From NCBI GenBank assembly GCA_035772735.1, contig JASDFA010000019.1, forward strand, positions 89,650,001 to 89,714,000: 64,000 bases of DNA. Direction: 5' to 3'. Position numbers and translations under genes: made by a program. Every line of letters starts with the position of its first letter. The first letter of the stretch is position 1. This document shows, piece by piece, positions 34,978-48,276 of this stretch. The notes under the pieces are model-generated. The model searched no databases, had not been told where the DNA came from, and was given only the letters and a program-made list of their open reading frames with translations. This DNA comes from Datura wrightii. Lineage: Eukaryota; Streptophyta; Magnoliopsida; Solanales; Solanaceae.

Positions 34978-35056
34978 GAGATATTTTTATTTTACCCCAG
35001 TATGATACACCGGCTGGAGATATTTTTATTTTACCCTAGTGTGTACATCAGCTAGA
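34978..35056 (+). repeat. Two-copy imperfect tandem repeat
   Basis: GAGATATTTTTATTTTACCC occurs twice about 40 bases apart, each followed by a CAG/CTAG-TGT-ACA(C/T)C-GCT-like segment. Confidence 0.7.
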
Positions 35057-35762
35057 GGCATTTTCATGAATTTTATGGTCGGCTGGCCGCCGACATTACA
35101 ATTATAACTTTGCTTGTGCATTACTTGGTTGCATTTGCACTTTAGTATTGAGTTATTGTCAAGTTTCAGTTTCCAGGATTTCAGGTTGTTACTTTCCTTA
35201 TTTTTGGCTCAGTTATCATTGTTATCTTATGTGTTTACAGTTTTCAGCCTTACATACTAGTACATTTCATTCGTACTGTCATCCCTTCGCCTGGGGACCT
35301 GCGTTCGTACCGTAGGTGCAGGAAAAGGCTGGGATTGCCAATTGCAGTAGCAGTTCATGAGATCAGCGGATTGTTTGGTATGCTCCTTTCTTCCTGGAGC
35401 TAGGGATTAGTTATTTTAGCTTGAGTTTTGAGTTATAGTAACAGGTAGGTCGAAGCTCTATTCTGACCGTCAGTTTAGTTTACTCATTTGAGGCTTTGTG
35501 GACTTAGTATGTATAGTATTATTCAGTTTGTAGCCTTTTCGGCTTTTCATTGCTTGGTTTAGCATAGTCATGGCCTTATCGGCATTTTAATTATTTATTT
35601 GTGGTAGTTGAGACCTTATGGGTCCAGATGTTTACTCCAGTTTATTATGACAGGTGTCCTGGAAGGACTAGGTGTTACAGATACATATGCTATATAGTCG
35701 GCTTTCCGGTCAGTCAGGTATCAGGAGGCAGTTGAGTCCTTCCCTAGTTTTGGGGCATGACA

Positions 35763-38648
35763 ATATATAATTTTAAAGCAAAACGTTGATTTGCATAGTA
35801 ATATGCATTTCTTTGAAGAAATCTTTTTTTGATAACTCCACACACATGTCTCAAGATATGTCACATGACTTTATCATTTAAACAAAAGTTTTCAAATTCA
35901 AAGATGAATAATTGGAACTCATTCGTGGTTCTTTTTCAAAAAAAGATAGGCAGATGTTTAGAGCCATTAATTTGGAAGTAACTTTAATTCACCGACTAGA
36001 AAAAAATTATCCACCGGAGATTCATCTAGCATAAAAAAAAATTCAAAGTGTTAGTATCACATAACCGCAGGAGAATAAATGTAATATCTAAAAGAACAAC
36101 CAAAAAATTTGATTTTGGGTTCTTTGCCAGAATCTAGAACTGCAGTTGCTGATCTTGGATTGATTATTCTTTGTTCGTCCATAGCGAGATGATGGGCTAA
36201 ATCGGAGAATAATATTTTGTTGAGCCTCCATCTCGACAAAGAATGCAAGGTAGGAGAGAGGAATCCTCATGGACTCGTCAAGTGTTCTCACATGCGGAAA
36301 AACAAATGAAAGGAGGAATTAGTGAAGTATAAAGAGGAAGTTAACACCACGTTAAATACCCAATCGTGACTCCAAATGCTTATGAATTAACTAAATTTGA
36401 GAAAACAAATTAAAATATTGAAGAAGCAAAATAAGAAATATTTCATCATCGAATGTGACTAAATAAAGTTACCCGAACAAATTTAGAATTAGCGTCAAGC
36501 TCACATATCAAAGTAATAAAAATATGCACCTGGACTAAAAGATCAAGGAGGGGTTTTAAAATTACACTCACTAAAACATACTAACTTTAGGAAAATGATC
36601 TTATTAGAAATTTAACCAAAACTAAGCCAACAATTTTGAAGAAACTCAAATCTTAAAAAAGGATTTCCTTTAGCAACTAATCTGTGAAAAACCTTTGATT
36701 ACACCACAATAATATGCTCATACAAAGGATTATATCCCCAACTCTTCAAACCAAAACAAGCTTAAAGATAGCAAAGAGATTGAGTTCATTGGTTGGGATA
36801 AACTCTCTTAAGAGAGGAAATGTATTTGCTCTAGAAAAATTATAGAAAGTGACCACTTATTTCAAACTCAAATCTGACTTGGAACTTTCTTAAATAAGAT
36901 TAGATGAATCAGAAACAAAAAAATATAAGAATAAGATCCCCCCTTCGACAGGTTCTAAATTGGAACCACATGAAGCTAAAACATTTTGCCGAATCTTTAA
37001 ATCTAAGACTTAATTTCCAAAAATTTAATAAGCAAAAAATATTGAAAAACTACTTTGGGGTTGGAACATGGACACAACAGCTTCTAAGTCAACAATATTG
37101 GAAAACACTTTAAGCTCAGCTCTTAACAAGCGACTTGTAAACCAGATGAGAAGATTTAAAAGTGAAACTAACCTTTTCATGCTCGGATTATTACAAGCTG
37201 AGCTTAAAGGACTTTCTACACACTGATGGGATAACAAAATAGGGATGACACTCAAGACATCATTAAATATTCAGATCCCTCTACATTATTTATATGTTAA
37301 TGTCACACAAGTAATAAAGATATATTCGTAACCTTACTGATTGGACTGAAAGAAACTAATTGTATTTAAAAATTTCATGCTCAGTCTTAAAATTAGTAGA
37401 GGTTGAATCTAGAGTTGAACATTGTACCTTTGAATGAAATTCTAAAATAAGTAGGTGATCGTATGATTATGCATCTTGGAGGAGCATACTTAGAAATCTC
37501 GTTAATCAAAAAGAAAAGCATTCAGATTTGGGGTCTGAGTCACATTACTAAAATCGACTAAAAATTTAAACTAGTGTCCATGTTATTGATACCAAGATAA
37601 ATTCAAACTTCAAACAACAAGCATGACTTAAATTACTGGCTAAAATGTTGGGCATTATTCATATCAAGAATCAAGCGCTCCAAGGAACAAAGTAGATTGA
37701 AGCAATAAGAAATACTCAATTACTGTTATATAAGTTTGAACATATGCTAACCCTTACAAAGCAAGCTGACCAACAAGTATGAGGTTGATGTTCACTGAGA
37801 CAAACTAGCAGAGCCAGAAATCTAACCAAATATTCAAAATAAAGACAACCTAAATTGAAAAGAAAAGAATAATAAATAATGAAGAGGAAAAGAGGATTAC
37901 CTTGTCAAGGACAGTAAACTAAGGTGCTGCAAGTTTGATCTTTACCGATTTCCCCAATAGAACTCAAAAAGAAAAAGGAAAAGGAAAAAAATGACTTTTG
38001 TGCATTCGAAAGTTTTTCTTGTGAAGGAAAATTTGGATTCTATTTATTGAACCCCAAAATACTGCGAAGACTAGTTATCCTTTTTTGAGGATCTGCAAAA
38101 GAAGAAGGAAAAAAACTGACGAAGAAGGAAAAAAACTGACAGAGGGAGTGGGTTGTACCTACTCCAGATTTGATTTGAGAAGAGACCCTTCTCCATTTCC
38201 ACAAGCTAATAGTGGAGAAGGTGAGATTTTCGCGGCAGATTTTGGGGGTGAGCGATTTATGGTGAACTTTTTGTGAAGGGATAGGGTCTACAACTTGTCA
38301 GGGAAAAGGATAAGGGAGAGAGGGTCTGGGTTCAGAGGCGTGAGAGAGTGGGAATGCAGGGGTATAGAGGTTTTTTTGGTTTCAATGTTGTTCTGGGAAA
38401 AAGGGAGAAGAAGGGTTTATTTGATTTCTACGTAAAAAGAAAAGAAAAGTGAGAAAGTGAAACTTTTGAGATTAAAGGGATGGGAATTGTTTAGACTGAG
38501 TAGAAGGAGAATTGGGTCAGACTGGTAGGTCTCACGCGGATCTGGCTAATTTAGCCCAAAAAGAGCAAATGAATTTCAGCCAAAAGAAATCAATAATATG
38601 ACATTTTAGTATAAATTTAGTTAAATCGGAATTTAAATCATAGTCAAA
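35763..38648. other. Unassigned sequence, possible minus-strand transcription unit
   Basis: No known gene recognised. On the minus strand a TATA-like AATAAATAG (about 38040), a pyrimidine-rich leader, and a donor-like GACAAG/GTAATCC (about 37902) could mark a promoter and first exon. A 67-codon ORF at 36088-36291 (minus) follows an acceptor-like AG but has no recognisable domain. The rest looks like AT-rich intergenic or intronic DNA. Confidence 0.25.
38101..38140. repeat. Perfect 20-bp tandem duplication
   Basis: GAAGAAGGAAAAAAACTGAC occurs twice back to back, so the duplication is recent. Confidence 0.95.
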
Positions 38649-40802
38649 TGTAATACTCCGAAATCTCTAAGATCAGACCCGACGGTGGTAAAAGAGAAAA
38701 TAGGATATTCTACGTAGGTCACAAGATGCGTCATCTAGTAACCCATGAGGCGCACCACGAGTCGTTAAGTAACTCATGAGCAGAAGAGTGGCCTTAGTTG
38801 GATTTTTGTATTTGGGGTTGACCATGGGTGAGGCCACGAGTCATGGTCAGGACCACAAGTCATCAGGTCTCTCGTGGCCAGAGGTTGGCATGAAGTGGAA
38901 GATTTGGGAAGTCTTGGGCACGACTTGGTCACTACGAGTCATTAGGTGCACCACGAGTCATGGTATCCCTCGTGGTGACACTCAAAGGTATGATTTCAGT
39001 GTTTTCCATGAGCAGAAGTCCAGGAGTCGTGGTGTTAAGGACGAATCGTCTAGTCCTTCGTTGGGACTGGCAATGTATTTTTCCTTGCAAACTTATTAAG
39101 GATTTTTCCGTAATTCCTAAGTTCCTGAGGCCTAAACTACGTCATTTTAAGCTCAGTTAGGATTGTTTTAAGAGAGTTTTTCTCATTCCAAATCACTCCT
39201 CTCCATGCATGCAAAATTAGAAGGTTTCTAGGGGTGATCAAGGCTAAAGGAACGATGTAAGATCAACTTCAATTCCATCAATTCTTCTTCAATTTCCTTT
39301 GGGCACTCAAGGAACGATGTAAGATCAACTTACCCAGGTATGTGAGGCTATGAATTAGAGTTCCTTTAACTCTCATGCTCTAAGTTCTTCTCAATTCCAT
39401 GAAATTTAATTCTAGATTCATGTTTCATATTCTATGGGGTTTATCCCAATTCTTGTGAGTTTCTCTATGAACTATCTATGGGTCAATTCCCCTCATGTAT
39501 CAAATCATATTTTATGATCTATGGGAGGATTTTATAACTATTTTTGATTTTAAATCTATGATTTCAAATTTAATAGAATTATGCTCGAGTATGCATGCTT
39601 CATGAAGAGTCAAGTTATGATCCTATTATGAATTTGATCCTATCAAGTCTAAATTATGATTTACGATTTATGTTATGAATTCTCTTGAAACATTCATTAT
39701 GTATTTATGAATATCAAGTATATACATGTTATACAAGTGTGCGTGGATTTCTTGACTTATGAATTTATGACTCTTGGCCAACTCATGAGCCCTTATTCAT
39801 GACAAATCATGTATTTCAAGTATGATCAAGTATGTTATGTTATAATTGGCCATGAACTTTATGAATGATTTATGATTATAATATGAGCCTCATGTGCATG
39901 TTTTTGGGAGAAATGTCTAGCTTTGAGTAGACTCGACATTAAGGTAAACCCCGTAGTCTCAGAACTACGTGTCACTGTAGGTTTATATAGATACAAATGT
40001 TAATGTTATTGGATCCCTGTGATATCACATTATGCACGTGCCTTGCCTGGAAAGTATTGGATGGCTCTGCCCACTTGGGCGAGATAGTTAGGGCATCATG
40101 TAAGCTCTATCATGATGGTGTCGGTTATGACGAGTCCTCCCATTGTTCTTCATGATTTATGCATGGTTATGTTATGTTACCTTGGATCAAGTTATGATTT
40201 ATAAAGTTTTCTCTTATGACTATGATAATGACTTGTTTACGAATGGTTTGAGAAACCTTGAGCCCTTATGTTTACATTATGATATTTACTTTATGATCAT
40301 GTTGTCCTACTCTTATGAACTCTTATTTTAACTGTCTGTTTACCTACCTTTCTTACACAGTACATTCCAAGTACTGATCGCATACTCTATGCTATATCGT
40401 TTCATGATACAGGCTCTGACATTCAGGTTCAGCCCCACCATTAGCCGATTCTTAGAGTTCGCATCCCTCCGCTAGTGTTGGTGAGTCCTCATCCTTCGAG
40501 GATATTCAGTTATCTGTAGTTATGTTCTTTCAGTTACAGACTTTTGTCGAGCTAGTTGGGGATGTTGTCCCATCAGCTCATCAGTTATGTTAGAGGCTAT
40601 TGAAACATTATGTAGAAATCAGCCAATCATTTTTGATTTGATATTAACTTGATATGTATGCAGAGTTCTACTATTATGTATGTTAGACTTCCTCTTATTT
40701 ATGTTGAGTTTTAGATATCATATTCATGTCATGGGTCGACGTGGATCCTCTCGAGGTTCTTTGTCCCGTGTCTTAATTCGGGAGTATGTTCAGGTCGTGA
40801 CA
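38649..40802 (+). repeat. 5' LTR of the second Tekay element
   Basis: 2154 bp from TGTAATACTCC to CAGGTCGTGACA. U3 at 38700-39070 is dense in ACGAGTCRT-type motifs. A donor-like CCCAG/GTATGTGAGG is at 39338. Conserved hairpins lie at 40358-40376, 40394-40411 and 40485-40503. A short direct repeat (GGAACGATGTAAGATCAACT) occurs near 39250 and 39311. Confidence 0.9.
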
Positions 40803-40806
40803 AACT

Positions 40807-40818
40807 TGGTATCAGAGC
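40807..40818 (+). promoter_or_regulatory. Primer-binding site (initiator-Met tRNA)
   Basis: TGGTATCAGAGC, four bases (AACT) after the LTR end TGACA; identical to the site of the Del element. Confidence 0.95.
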
Positions 40819-41013
40819 ATTAGGTTTTGAAGTGTCCTAGGGTATTTGAAAGCCACATTAAATAAAGTCTTTTTTCATAGGTGTGAAGCACGCCGCACTT
40901 ATGACGAAGAGGCTACGAGACGTTTAGGAAATGTTCCCTTCTTTCATGATCTATGTCATGCAATGAAATATCTCTCTATCCTTCTAACTCATGCTATACA
41001 CATTTGCAGAATC

Positions 41014-42019
41014 ATACCTCCTCGTCGAGTTAATGGAAGAATAAATGGAAAGAGAAATGGCCATGAAACTGGAAACAGAGATGGGCATCAGTAGGCCCCA
41101 CCAATCCCCAAGGATCATTTATCTGAGCAGGTTGCCCACACAGAGTTTAGAGAAGCCATACAGATGCTAGGTCAGGCTTTGACCACCCAATTCAACCAAT
41201 AGGCAATAGCGCATGTCCCTCAGAATGGGAATACAGTAGCGGAGAGAGTTAGAGATTTTCTAAGGATGAACCCTTCGGAGTTCCTTGGGTCAAAGGTGGA
41301 TGAGGATCCACAAGAGTTTATTTATGAGATTCTAAAGATCACCCAGATCATGGGGGTGACCAGGGAGGAGTGCACAGATCTAGCCTCGTACCAGTTGAAA
41401 GGGGTTGTGCACATCTAGTTCAGGCAATGGAAGGATAGCAGGACAGTTGGAGTAGGGCCTAATTGGTTGGGATGAGTTCCATACCGCATTTATGGCTCGG
41501 TTCTTCCCTCATGAGATGAGGGGGATTAAAGTAGCTAAGTTTGTGAAACTAAAGCAAGGTAAGATGAGAGTCCAGAAGTGCACTTTAGTGTTGAATCGCT
41601 TGTCCAAGTATGCACCTAAGATGGTGATAGATCAGATAGCCTGAGTGAGTCGATTCGTGCATGGGATAACAGACTATTTGGTCAAAGATTTCCAGACCAT
41701 TGTGCTTCATTAGGAAATTGATTTTCCTCAATTGGTTTTGTACGCTCAACAGATAGAGATGGTACACTTGAGAGAGAGAGGCCAAGAGGGCCAGGACAGA
41801 CAGTTATGGGCTCTCTCAGCAGCGATCGAGGGGCAGACATCACAAGCAGTCTCATTAGAGGTCATTAGCTCCAGTGCCATCATCGGCCAGTACACCATCT
41901 AGACCGCGAGGTGATCAGAGGAGTGGAGCCTCAGGTTCAAGGGGCCAAAGGAGCATGCAGATAGAACGTACCTTTCCGCCTACAGGAAATGTAGAAAGAA
42001 TCATATAGGAGATTGCTTG
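41014..42019 (+). pseudogene. Tekay gag remnant, start codon lost, split by a solo LTR
   Basis: The presumed start is ATA at 41014 (normally ATG) before CCTCCTCGTCGAGTT, giving PPRRVN, a typical Tekay gag beginning. It lies four bases after CATTTGCAG, a good acceptor-like sequence. Matches to gag follow (FLRMNPSEFLGS, about 41260), with stops at about 41091 and 41200 and frame breaks after about 41410. The first half of the zinc-binding region (CRKNHIGDC) is reached at about 41986-42018, where the solo LTR intervenes. Confidence 0.8.
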
Positions 42020-44717
42020 TGTTATACCCCGTAGAGTTTCCGGCACTTAGATGACCTATTCGCACGTTGGTTAAGCATATTTGAAAGCCATACGTGCTAG
42101 GGAAAGGCCCAGGAAAAGATCGGACGAGAAACCCGTCGAACCATCGCGGGAGGAGCCGAGACAGAGCCCCTCCGCGATGGCAGCGTGTCACGGAGGAGAG
42201 GCCTCCGCGATGGCTCCGTGACACGTTGCCCAGGTTCAGGCCCAAGTATATAAAGCCCCCACTTTGGTTTAAATTCATTTAACACTTATAAATTTCCAGA
42301 GAAACGCAGTGAAGCCGAGGAAGACGAAGAAAATTATATATTTTCGTCCGATTACGCTGCCAAACGCTGCCCAAACTCAAATTAATCCCAGATACCCGAG
42401 TATTTAGCAGCAGAGAGCATTTCTACGGAATTAGTTTCGCGAAATACGGCCGACGAATCGGCGAGCCACCGGACTAAAGTAAGTAGAATTGCTCTAAATT
42501 AATGTCTATGTGTTCCTAGTTGAGAAGTGAATACTTCTCTCTTCTGGGCCGCTGAAAAATAGCGAGTTTTCGACCGTCTTTCGATAAGCCTAAGTTTAGG
42601 CTATAAACTATATCGAAAGTAACGTCGCTCTTTACAATAAAGCTGTATTTAGTATTGATTGACGTATTTATGAATGCAGTTGGGAGAAAATAGTTGAAGT
42701 ACCGGCCGAGCCTCGTCCGACGGACGAATAGTCGAAGATAAGGTATGTAAAGTTAGTTTCCTTCGGCAAGTTAAGTAATATCAGTATAGTGTAATAAATT
42801 ACGGACCAGTAGAATGTTCAGAAGTCGAGTATTGCGTTATTATGAATATTGGTACGATGTGAGAAACATTGGGTTGTAATGTATATGAAACCTATCAGTA
42901 TGATACAGATTCTAACGCAAGTATTAGAGATTGCCCAGTATACTCAGTATGTAATGTGACATGCCATGTCAGGATATGGTTGTATTCAGTTGAAACCCCG
43001 TATAGTAATGCAATACCCGTAAAGCACTTCAGAAATAGAATAGCAGACTAAAATGAAGTTCAGAAAGCATGTCAGGAATAGTAGATCATGTTACTATAGA
43101 AAGTCAGTATACAACATAGTTCAGCAGAAAGATTATATTCGCACATACATATATAGTACTTCCAGCCTCAACATGTATTAAGCATGTACATATTTCTATC
43201 TCTAGTCCAGCATATAGTGTATACAGAAACTTAGCAAACAGCAGAGTTTTCAGCAGAAACATTATCTTATATAGCATTTGCCCAGTACAGCCCAGCAGGA
43301 GACTATATTCATATTTATATATCTTTACCTGCCTCAGCACGTATTAAATACGTACAGATTACTATCATTAGCCCAGCATGTAATATATATGATACTTTAC
43401 CCCTAGTAGCCTCAGCATGTGAGATACACAGATAGTATTACCAGTTGAGACCGTTGTATTGTTTGGGGTTGGATAACCTAGCATCCATGACCGCCCAGGG
43501 TTAATAGCTGTATCGACTCGTCCGCCAGAGGATGAGGATACATCACTCTACGGAGTGGCATGCCGTCCCGCCAGGGGACGAAGATGGGATGCCAGTTTTT
43601 CCCCATATTTGTGCCTTGATTGGCCTTACACACCCCAGTCGAGCGGATACGCCCGGGTGCAGATTCAGGAGTCCTCCGGACTCAGATGCAGTTATAGTCA
43701 GGGGCTCAGCGAGCCCAAGTGCATACCCAGGGGACCGGCAGGATGCTTACAGCCAGTATAGGAGATGGGTTGACTGGGGTAGGGGTATAGATTCTGTGTT
43801 GATTGTAACTCCCGGCTTATGGGGGCCGGGTAAGGTTGTGTATGCCATGTTATGTTATGTATGTTATGCTATATTACAGTAGATACGAGCAGATTAGTAG
43901 TAGAATGATACGTCTCCAAGTATGATTCCTATTCCCTTCAGCATGATTAAGAACAGGTACGATCTACATCATCAGTTAGTTAATCTAGTTCTTCTTATTC
44001 CAGTTTCGTCAGTAAAGTTATTGATTTCAGATATCTCTTTCAGTTGTTTCTTTACATACTCAGTACCAGCGGTACTGACGCCCAGTGGGGCGCTGCATTA
44101 CTTGCCTGCAGGTAACCATAGACGAGCAGGCGATACCACGTGATCCCCATCAGCGGTTGAGTATTCAGCTCCTGTCATCCGGAGACTGAATTTCTAGAGG
44201 TGTAGTCCAGTTCTTTTTGTTGTACAGTACGGGTAGGTCGGGGCCCTGTCCCGATCATTTCTATTATCTTTCCTAGAGGCTTGCAGTCTGTTTATTTTCC
44301 CTGTGGTCAGATGAGCCGGTCGTGAGAGGCCGTGCAGTTGCATAGTTGTTAGCATTCCTTCTTTCTATTGTGATGGTCGTGTGGGGCCATAGTTATCAGT
44401 AGTGGTGACCTTGCCGGTCACGTAGCTTTTTAATACATTATGATTGAATGGCAGATAACTAGACAGCATGGTGGCCTTGTTGGCCCGCATAGGTTGCCCT
44501 AAACTACCATGTTTCTGGTCAGCTGATAATACAGGTACAGAAGGCGATAGGCCATTAGGCCGGGGGCTGTATTTACAGCCGTTATATAGCCCTTTGTTTC
44601 CAGAAATGTGAGTCAGAGCCAGCTAGGCACCAGAGGTGCCCAAGCTTAACAGTTTAGCAGGTTAGGTCCTAGTAGGGCACCAGGTGCCAGTCATACCCCC
44701 CAAGGCGGGGTGTGACA
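42020..44717 (+). repeat. Solo LTR of the Del/Tekay family
   Basis: 2698 bp from TGTTATACCCC to GGGGTGTGACA. It is homologous over its whole length to the LTRs at 884-3643 and 8910-11669 in inverted orientation. The flanking 5-mers GCTTG (42015-42019) and GCTTA (44718-44722) match at 4 of 5 bases, and gag coding sequence continues on the far side, so the target duplication has mutated once. It has a GC-rich block (about 42140-42230), TATATAAAG (42247-42255) and a donor-like AAG/GTATGTAA (42743). The internal region was presumably lost by LTR-LTR recombination. Confidence 0.92.
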
Positions 44718-47700
44718 GCTTAATGGTATCAAATTTCTATTTTGGGTATGGTAGATCCAGCCACATGTGTCAGGAGTGTCTTTTTTTGGCCAAACAAGGT
44801 GGTAGCACAGGCTGTGCTCAGGCTACCAGTTCAACAGTAGCCCCAATTGGTGGCCAGCGCCAGAACAGGTTTTATGCCCTTGCATCCTGACAGGAGCAGG
44901 AGACTTCACTAGATGTGGTCACTGGTATGTTACAAGTATTCCACTTTGATGTGTATGCATTGTTAGATCTAGGGGTTACTTTATCCTTTGTGATGCCCTA
45001 TGTTTCTAGTAATTTCAAAGTCAGTCCTGAAATCCTATCAGAACCCTTCTCAGTCTCTACTCTAGTTGGTGATTCAATGATAGCCCGATAGGTATACAAA
45101 AATTGCCCTGCCACAGTTCTTTAAAAAGTCACCTCATCAGATCTAGTAGAGCTAGCCATGACAAATTTTGATGTTATCTTTGGCATGGATTGGCTACATG
45201 CATGTTATGCCTCACTAAATTGTAGAACCTATAGGGTAGAGTTTCGATTTCTGGGTGAGCTAGTCCTAGAGTGGAAGGATAGTTCAGCTGTGCCTGTAGG
45301 TCGCTTCATTTCCTACCTTAGGGCCAGAAAGATGATTTCTAAGGGTTGTGTGTATCACCTTGTTAGGGTTAAGGATGCTACATACAAAACCCCAACTATT
45401 CAGTCAGTTGATGTAGTGTGTGAATACACAGAAGTGTTTCTAGATGATTTACTGGGAGTTCCTCCCGTGTGGGAGCCCGATTTTGGTATTGACCTTCTTT
45501 TAGATACGCAACCTATATCTATTCCTCCTTATAGAATGACCCCAGCTGAGTTAAAAGAGTTGAAAGAGTGGTTGAAGGATCTCTTTGACAAGGGTTTCAC
45601 CAGACCAAGCAAATCCCCGTGGGGTGCATCAGTTCTCTTTGTCCGAAAGAAGGATTGCTCCCTTCGGATGTGCATTGGCTATCCGCAATTAAAGAAAGTC
45701 ACCATCAAGAACAGGTACCCCCGCCCCAGGATTGATGATTTGTTTGACTAGCTTCAGGGTGCTAAGCTCTTTTCAAAGATAGACCTCAGATCCAGATACT
45801 ATCAACTCAGGGTTCGGGAGAGTGATATTCCAAAGACAGCCTTCAAGACTCGGTATGGTCACTGAGTTTGTAGTTGTCTTTTAGACTAACAAATTCTCCT
45901 ATAGAATTGATGGATTTGATGAACAGGTTATTCAATCCATACTTGGATATTTCATGATTGTGTTCATAGACGATATTCTCATATACTATCGGAGAGAGGA
46001 GGAGCATGCCGCTCATTTGAGGGTGGTGCTACAAACTCTTAAGGATCGCCAGTTGTATGCTATGTTTAGCAAATGTGAGTTTTGGTTGCACTCAATGGAA
46101 TTTTTGGGTCATGTGGTGTCAAGTGAGGGTGTTTAGGTGGACTCTCAAAAGATAGAAGCAGTGAAGAATTGGCCTAGACCTGTCAGTCCTTCAGATATCA
46201 AGAGTTTCTTGGATTTAGCGGGTTACTACCGGAGGTTAATTGAATGGTTTTCATCCATTGCAATACTGTTGACTAAGTTGACCCAGAAGAAAGTGAAGTT
46301 TCAATGGTCGAAGGCTTGTGAGAAAAGCTTCCAAGAGTTGAAGACTCGACTCACCTCAGCACCGGTGTTGACCCTACCTGAGGGTACCGGTGGGTTTGTG
46401 GTCTATTGTGATTCCTCAAGGATCAGCCTTGGTTGTGTATTAATGGAGCATGGTAAAGTTATAGCCTATGCTTCCAGGCAGCTGAAAGTCCATGAAAAGA
46501 ACTATCCAACTTACGACCTCGTGTTGGTGACGGTAGTATTTACCTTGATGATTTGGAGACACTATCTGTACAGGGTCCATGTGGATGTGTTTACGGACCA
46601 GAAAAGCCTAGAATATGTGTTTACCAAAAGGATCTAAACCTACATCAAAGAAGGTGGTTGGAGCTTCTTAAGAATTATAATATGAGTGTCATTTATCATC
46701 CGGGTAACGGCAATATGGTGGCAGATACTCTTAGACGGCTTTCTATGGAGAGTGTATTTCATGTAGATGAGGAAAGGAAAGAGCCAATGAAGGATGTGCA
46801 TCGACTTCCACAACTAGGAGTTCGTCTTGTTAGCTCGACGGATGGTGGTTTCATTGTTCAGGATGGATCAAAATCATCTTTTGTGACCAATGAAAAGTCT
46901 AGGCAGGATGAGGATCGTATTTTGGTAAAGTTGAAGGAAGCTGTTCGAAATCAGAAGGTGAAGGATTTTGCCCAAGGGGGAGATGGTGTGCTCCGATATC
47001 AGGTCGTTTGTGTGTACCGGATGATGGTGACTTGAGGGAGAGGATGTTGCACGAAGCTCATGGATCTAGGCACCACCAATATGTACCGTAACCTGTGGGA
47101 AGTCTATTGGTGGAATGGCATGAAAAAGGACATAACAGAGTTTGTGGCTAAGTGTCCGAATTGTCAGCAGGTGAAGGTCGAGCATCAAAGAGCTGGAGGT
47201 GTGCTTCAAGACATTAGTAGTCCTACTTGGAAGTGGGAGGAAATCAATATGGACTTCGTTACAGGGTTGCCTCACACTCACCGATAGTATGACTCTATTT
47301 GGGTGGTTGTAGATAGGTTGACTAAGGCAGCACATTTTCTACCATTCAAAACTATGGTTCAATAGAGGACTATGCTAAGTTGCATGGAGTGACCTTGTCC
47401 ACATATCAGATATAGGTACCCAGTTTACCTTCCAGTTTTGAAGATCGTTTCAGAAGGGACTTGGTACTCAGGTCAAGTTTAGTTCAGCATTTCACCTGCA
47501 AATAGATGGTTAAGCCGAACAGACCATTCAGACTCTGGAGGATATGTTGAGAGCGTGTGTGATTGATTTCAAGGGTAGTTTGAATGATCAATTTCCTCTC
47601 ATTGAGTTTGCAACAACAGGTACCATTCAAGCATTCAGATGACTACATTTGAGGCTCTCTATGGGCGAAGATGTATATCGCCTATTCGTTGGTTCGAAGT

Positions 47701-48276
47701 TGGTGAAGCTGCGTTGGTAGGACTGGATTCAGTCCATGATGCTATAGAGAAAGTTCAGCTTATAAGGGACAGGTTGAAAATAGCTCGGAGTCACCAAAAG
47801 TCCTATGCAGATGTAAAAAGAAGGGAGCTCAAGTTTGAGGTTGATGATTGGGTGTTTCTAAAGGTATCTCCCATGAAGGGAGTGATAAGGTTCGAAAATA
47901 AAGGAAAACTTAACCCCCGTTATGTTGGTCTATACCATATTGTGAGACTGGTGGGCAAGGTAGCATATGAGTTGGAGTTGCTCTCAGAATTAGCTTCAGT
48001 TCATCTAGTTTTCCATGTATCACTTTTAAGAAGTACTTGGGTGATCTGTCTTTGGTTGTCTCGGTACACAGTGTGGGTGTGAAGGGCAGCCTTAGCTATG
48101 AGGAGGTTCCGGTGGAAATACTTGATCGTCAGGTTCGAAATCTAAGGAACAAAGAAGTAGCCTCAGTAAAGGTTTTATGGAGGAATCAGCATGTTGAGGG
48201 AGCTACATGGGAAGCTAAAGCAGATATGATGACTAAATACCCTCATCTATTCCCTTCCGGTTTAGTTCCAGCTTGA
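44718..48276 (+). pseudogene. Decayed gag end and pol of the second Tekay element
   Basis: In order: a damaged zinc knuckle (SSHMCQEC, with the first two cysteines apparently changed to Y, about 44735-44775); protease with LLDLGVTLSFV (about 44960); connector; RT from about 45480 with FIDDIL (about 45963); RNase H (VVYCDSS near 46400 and VDVFTDQKS near 46590); integrase zinc region (CPNCQQV, about 47155) and catalytic core (NMDFVTGL, about 47250); and a chromodomain end (ILDRQVRNLRNKEVAS, about 48120-48170). Stops such as TAG at 45748 and 46134 and several frameshifts disrupt it. The CAGCAG at 47164-47169 shows the ancestral state of the codon that is TAG in the Del element. Confidence 0.9.

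Larger units (their letters stand above)
31711..35762 (+). repeat. Probable long solo LTR (about 4 kb), Ty3/gypsy-like
   Basis: The right end is convincing: TTTTGGGGCATGACA, a typical TG...CA type end, followed by ATATA, which is also present before the proposed start (31706-31710). Because that lies in an AT run the duplication is weak evidence, and the proposed start reads TT rather than TG. Internally a GC-rich block (32021-32118) precedes a TATA-like site (32119-32125), and donor-like sites occur at 32229 (CTTAG/GTAAG) and 32639 (CAAG/GTATGT). No primer site follows, hence solo. No genes inside. Confidence 0.5.

Noticed and set aside
36088..36291. Two overlapping minus-strand ORFs of 63 and 67 codons as a possible host exon
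   Set aside because: Length is within chance expectation and I recognise no protein family; mentioned only as part of an unassigned stretch.
44724..44731. TGGTATCA just after the solo LTR, resembling a Met tRNA primer site
   Set aside because: Spacing differs (6 rather than 4 bases), only 8 bases match, and the bases are explained as gag coding sequence of the interrupted element.
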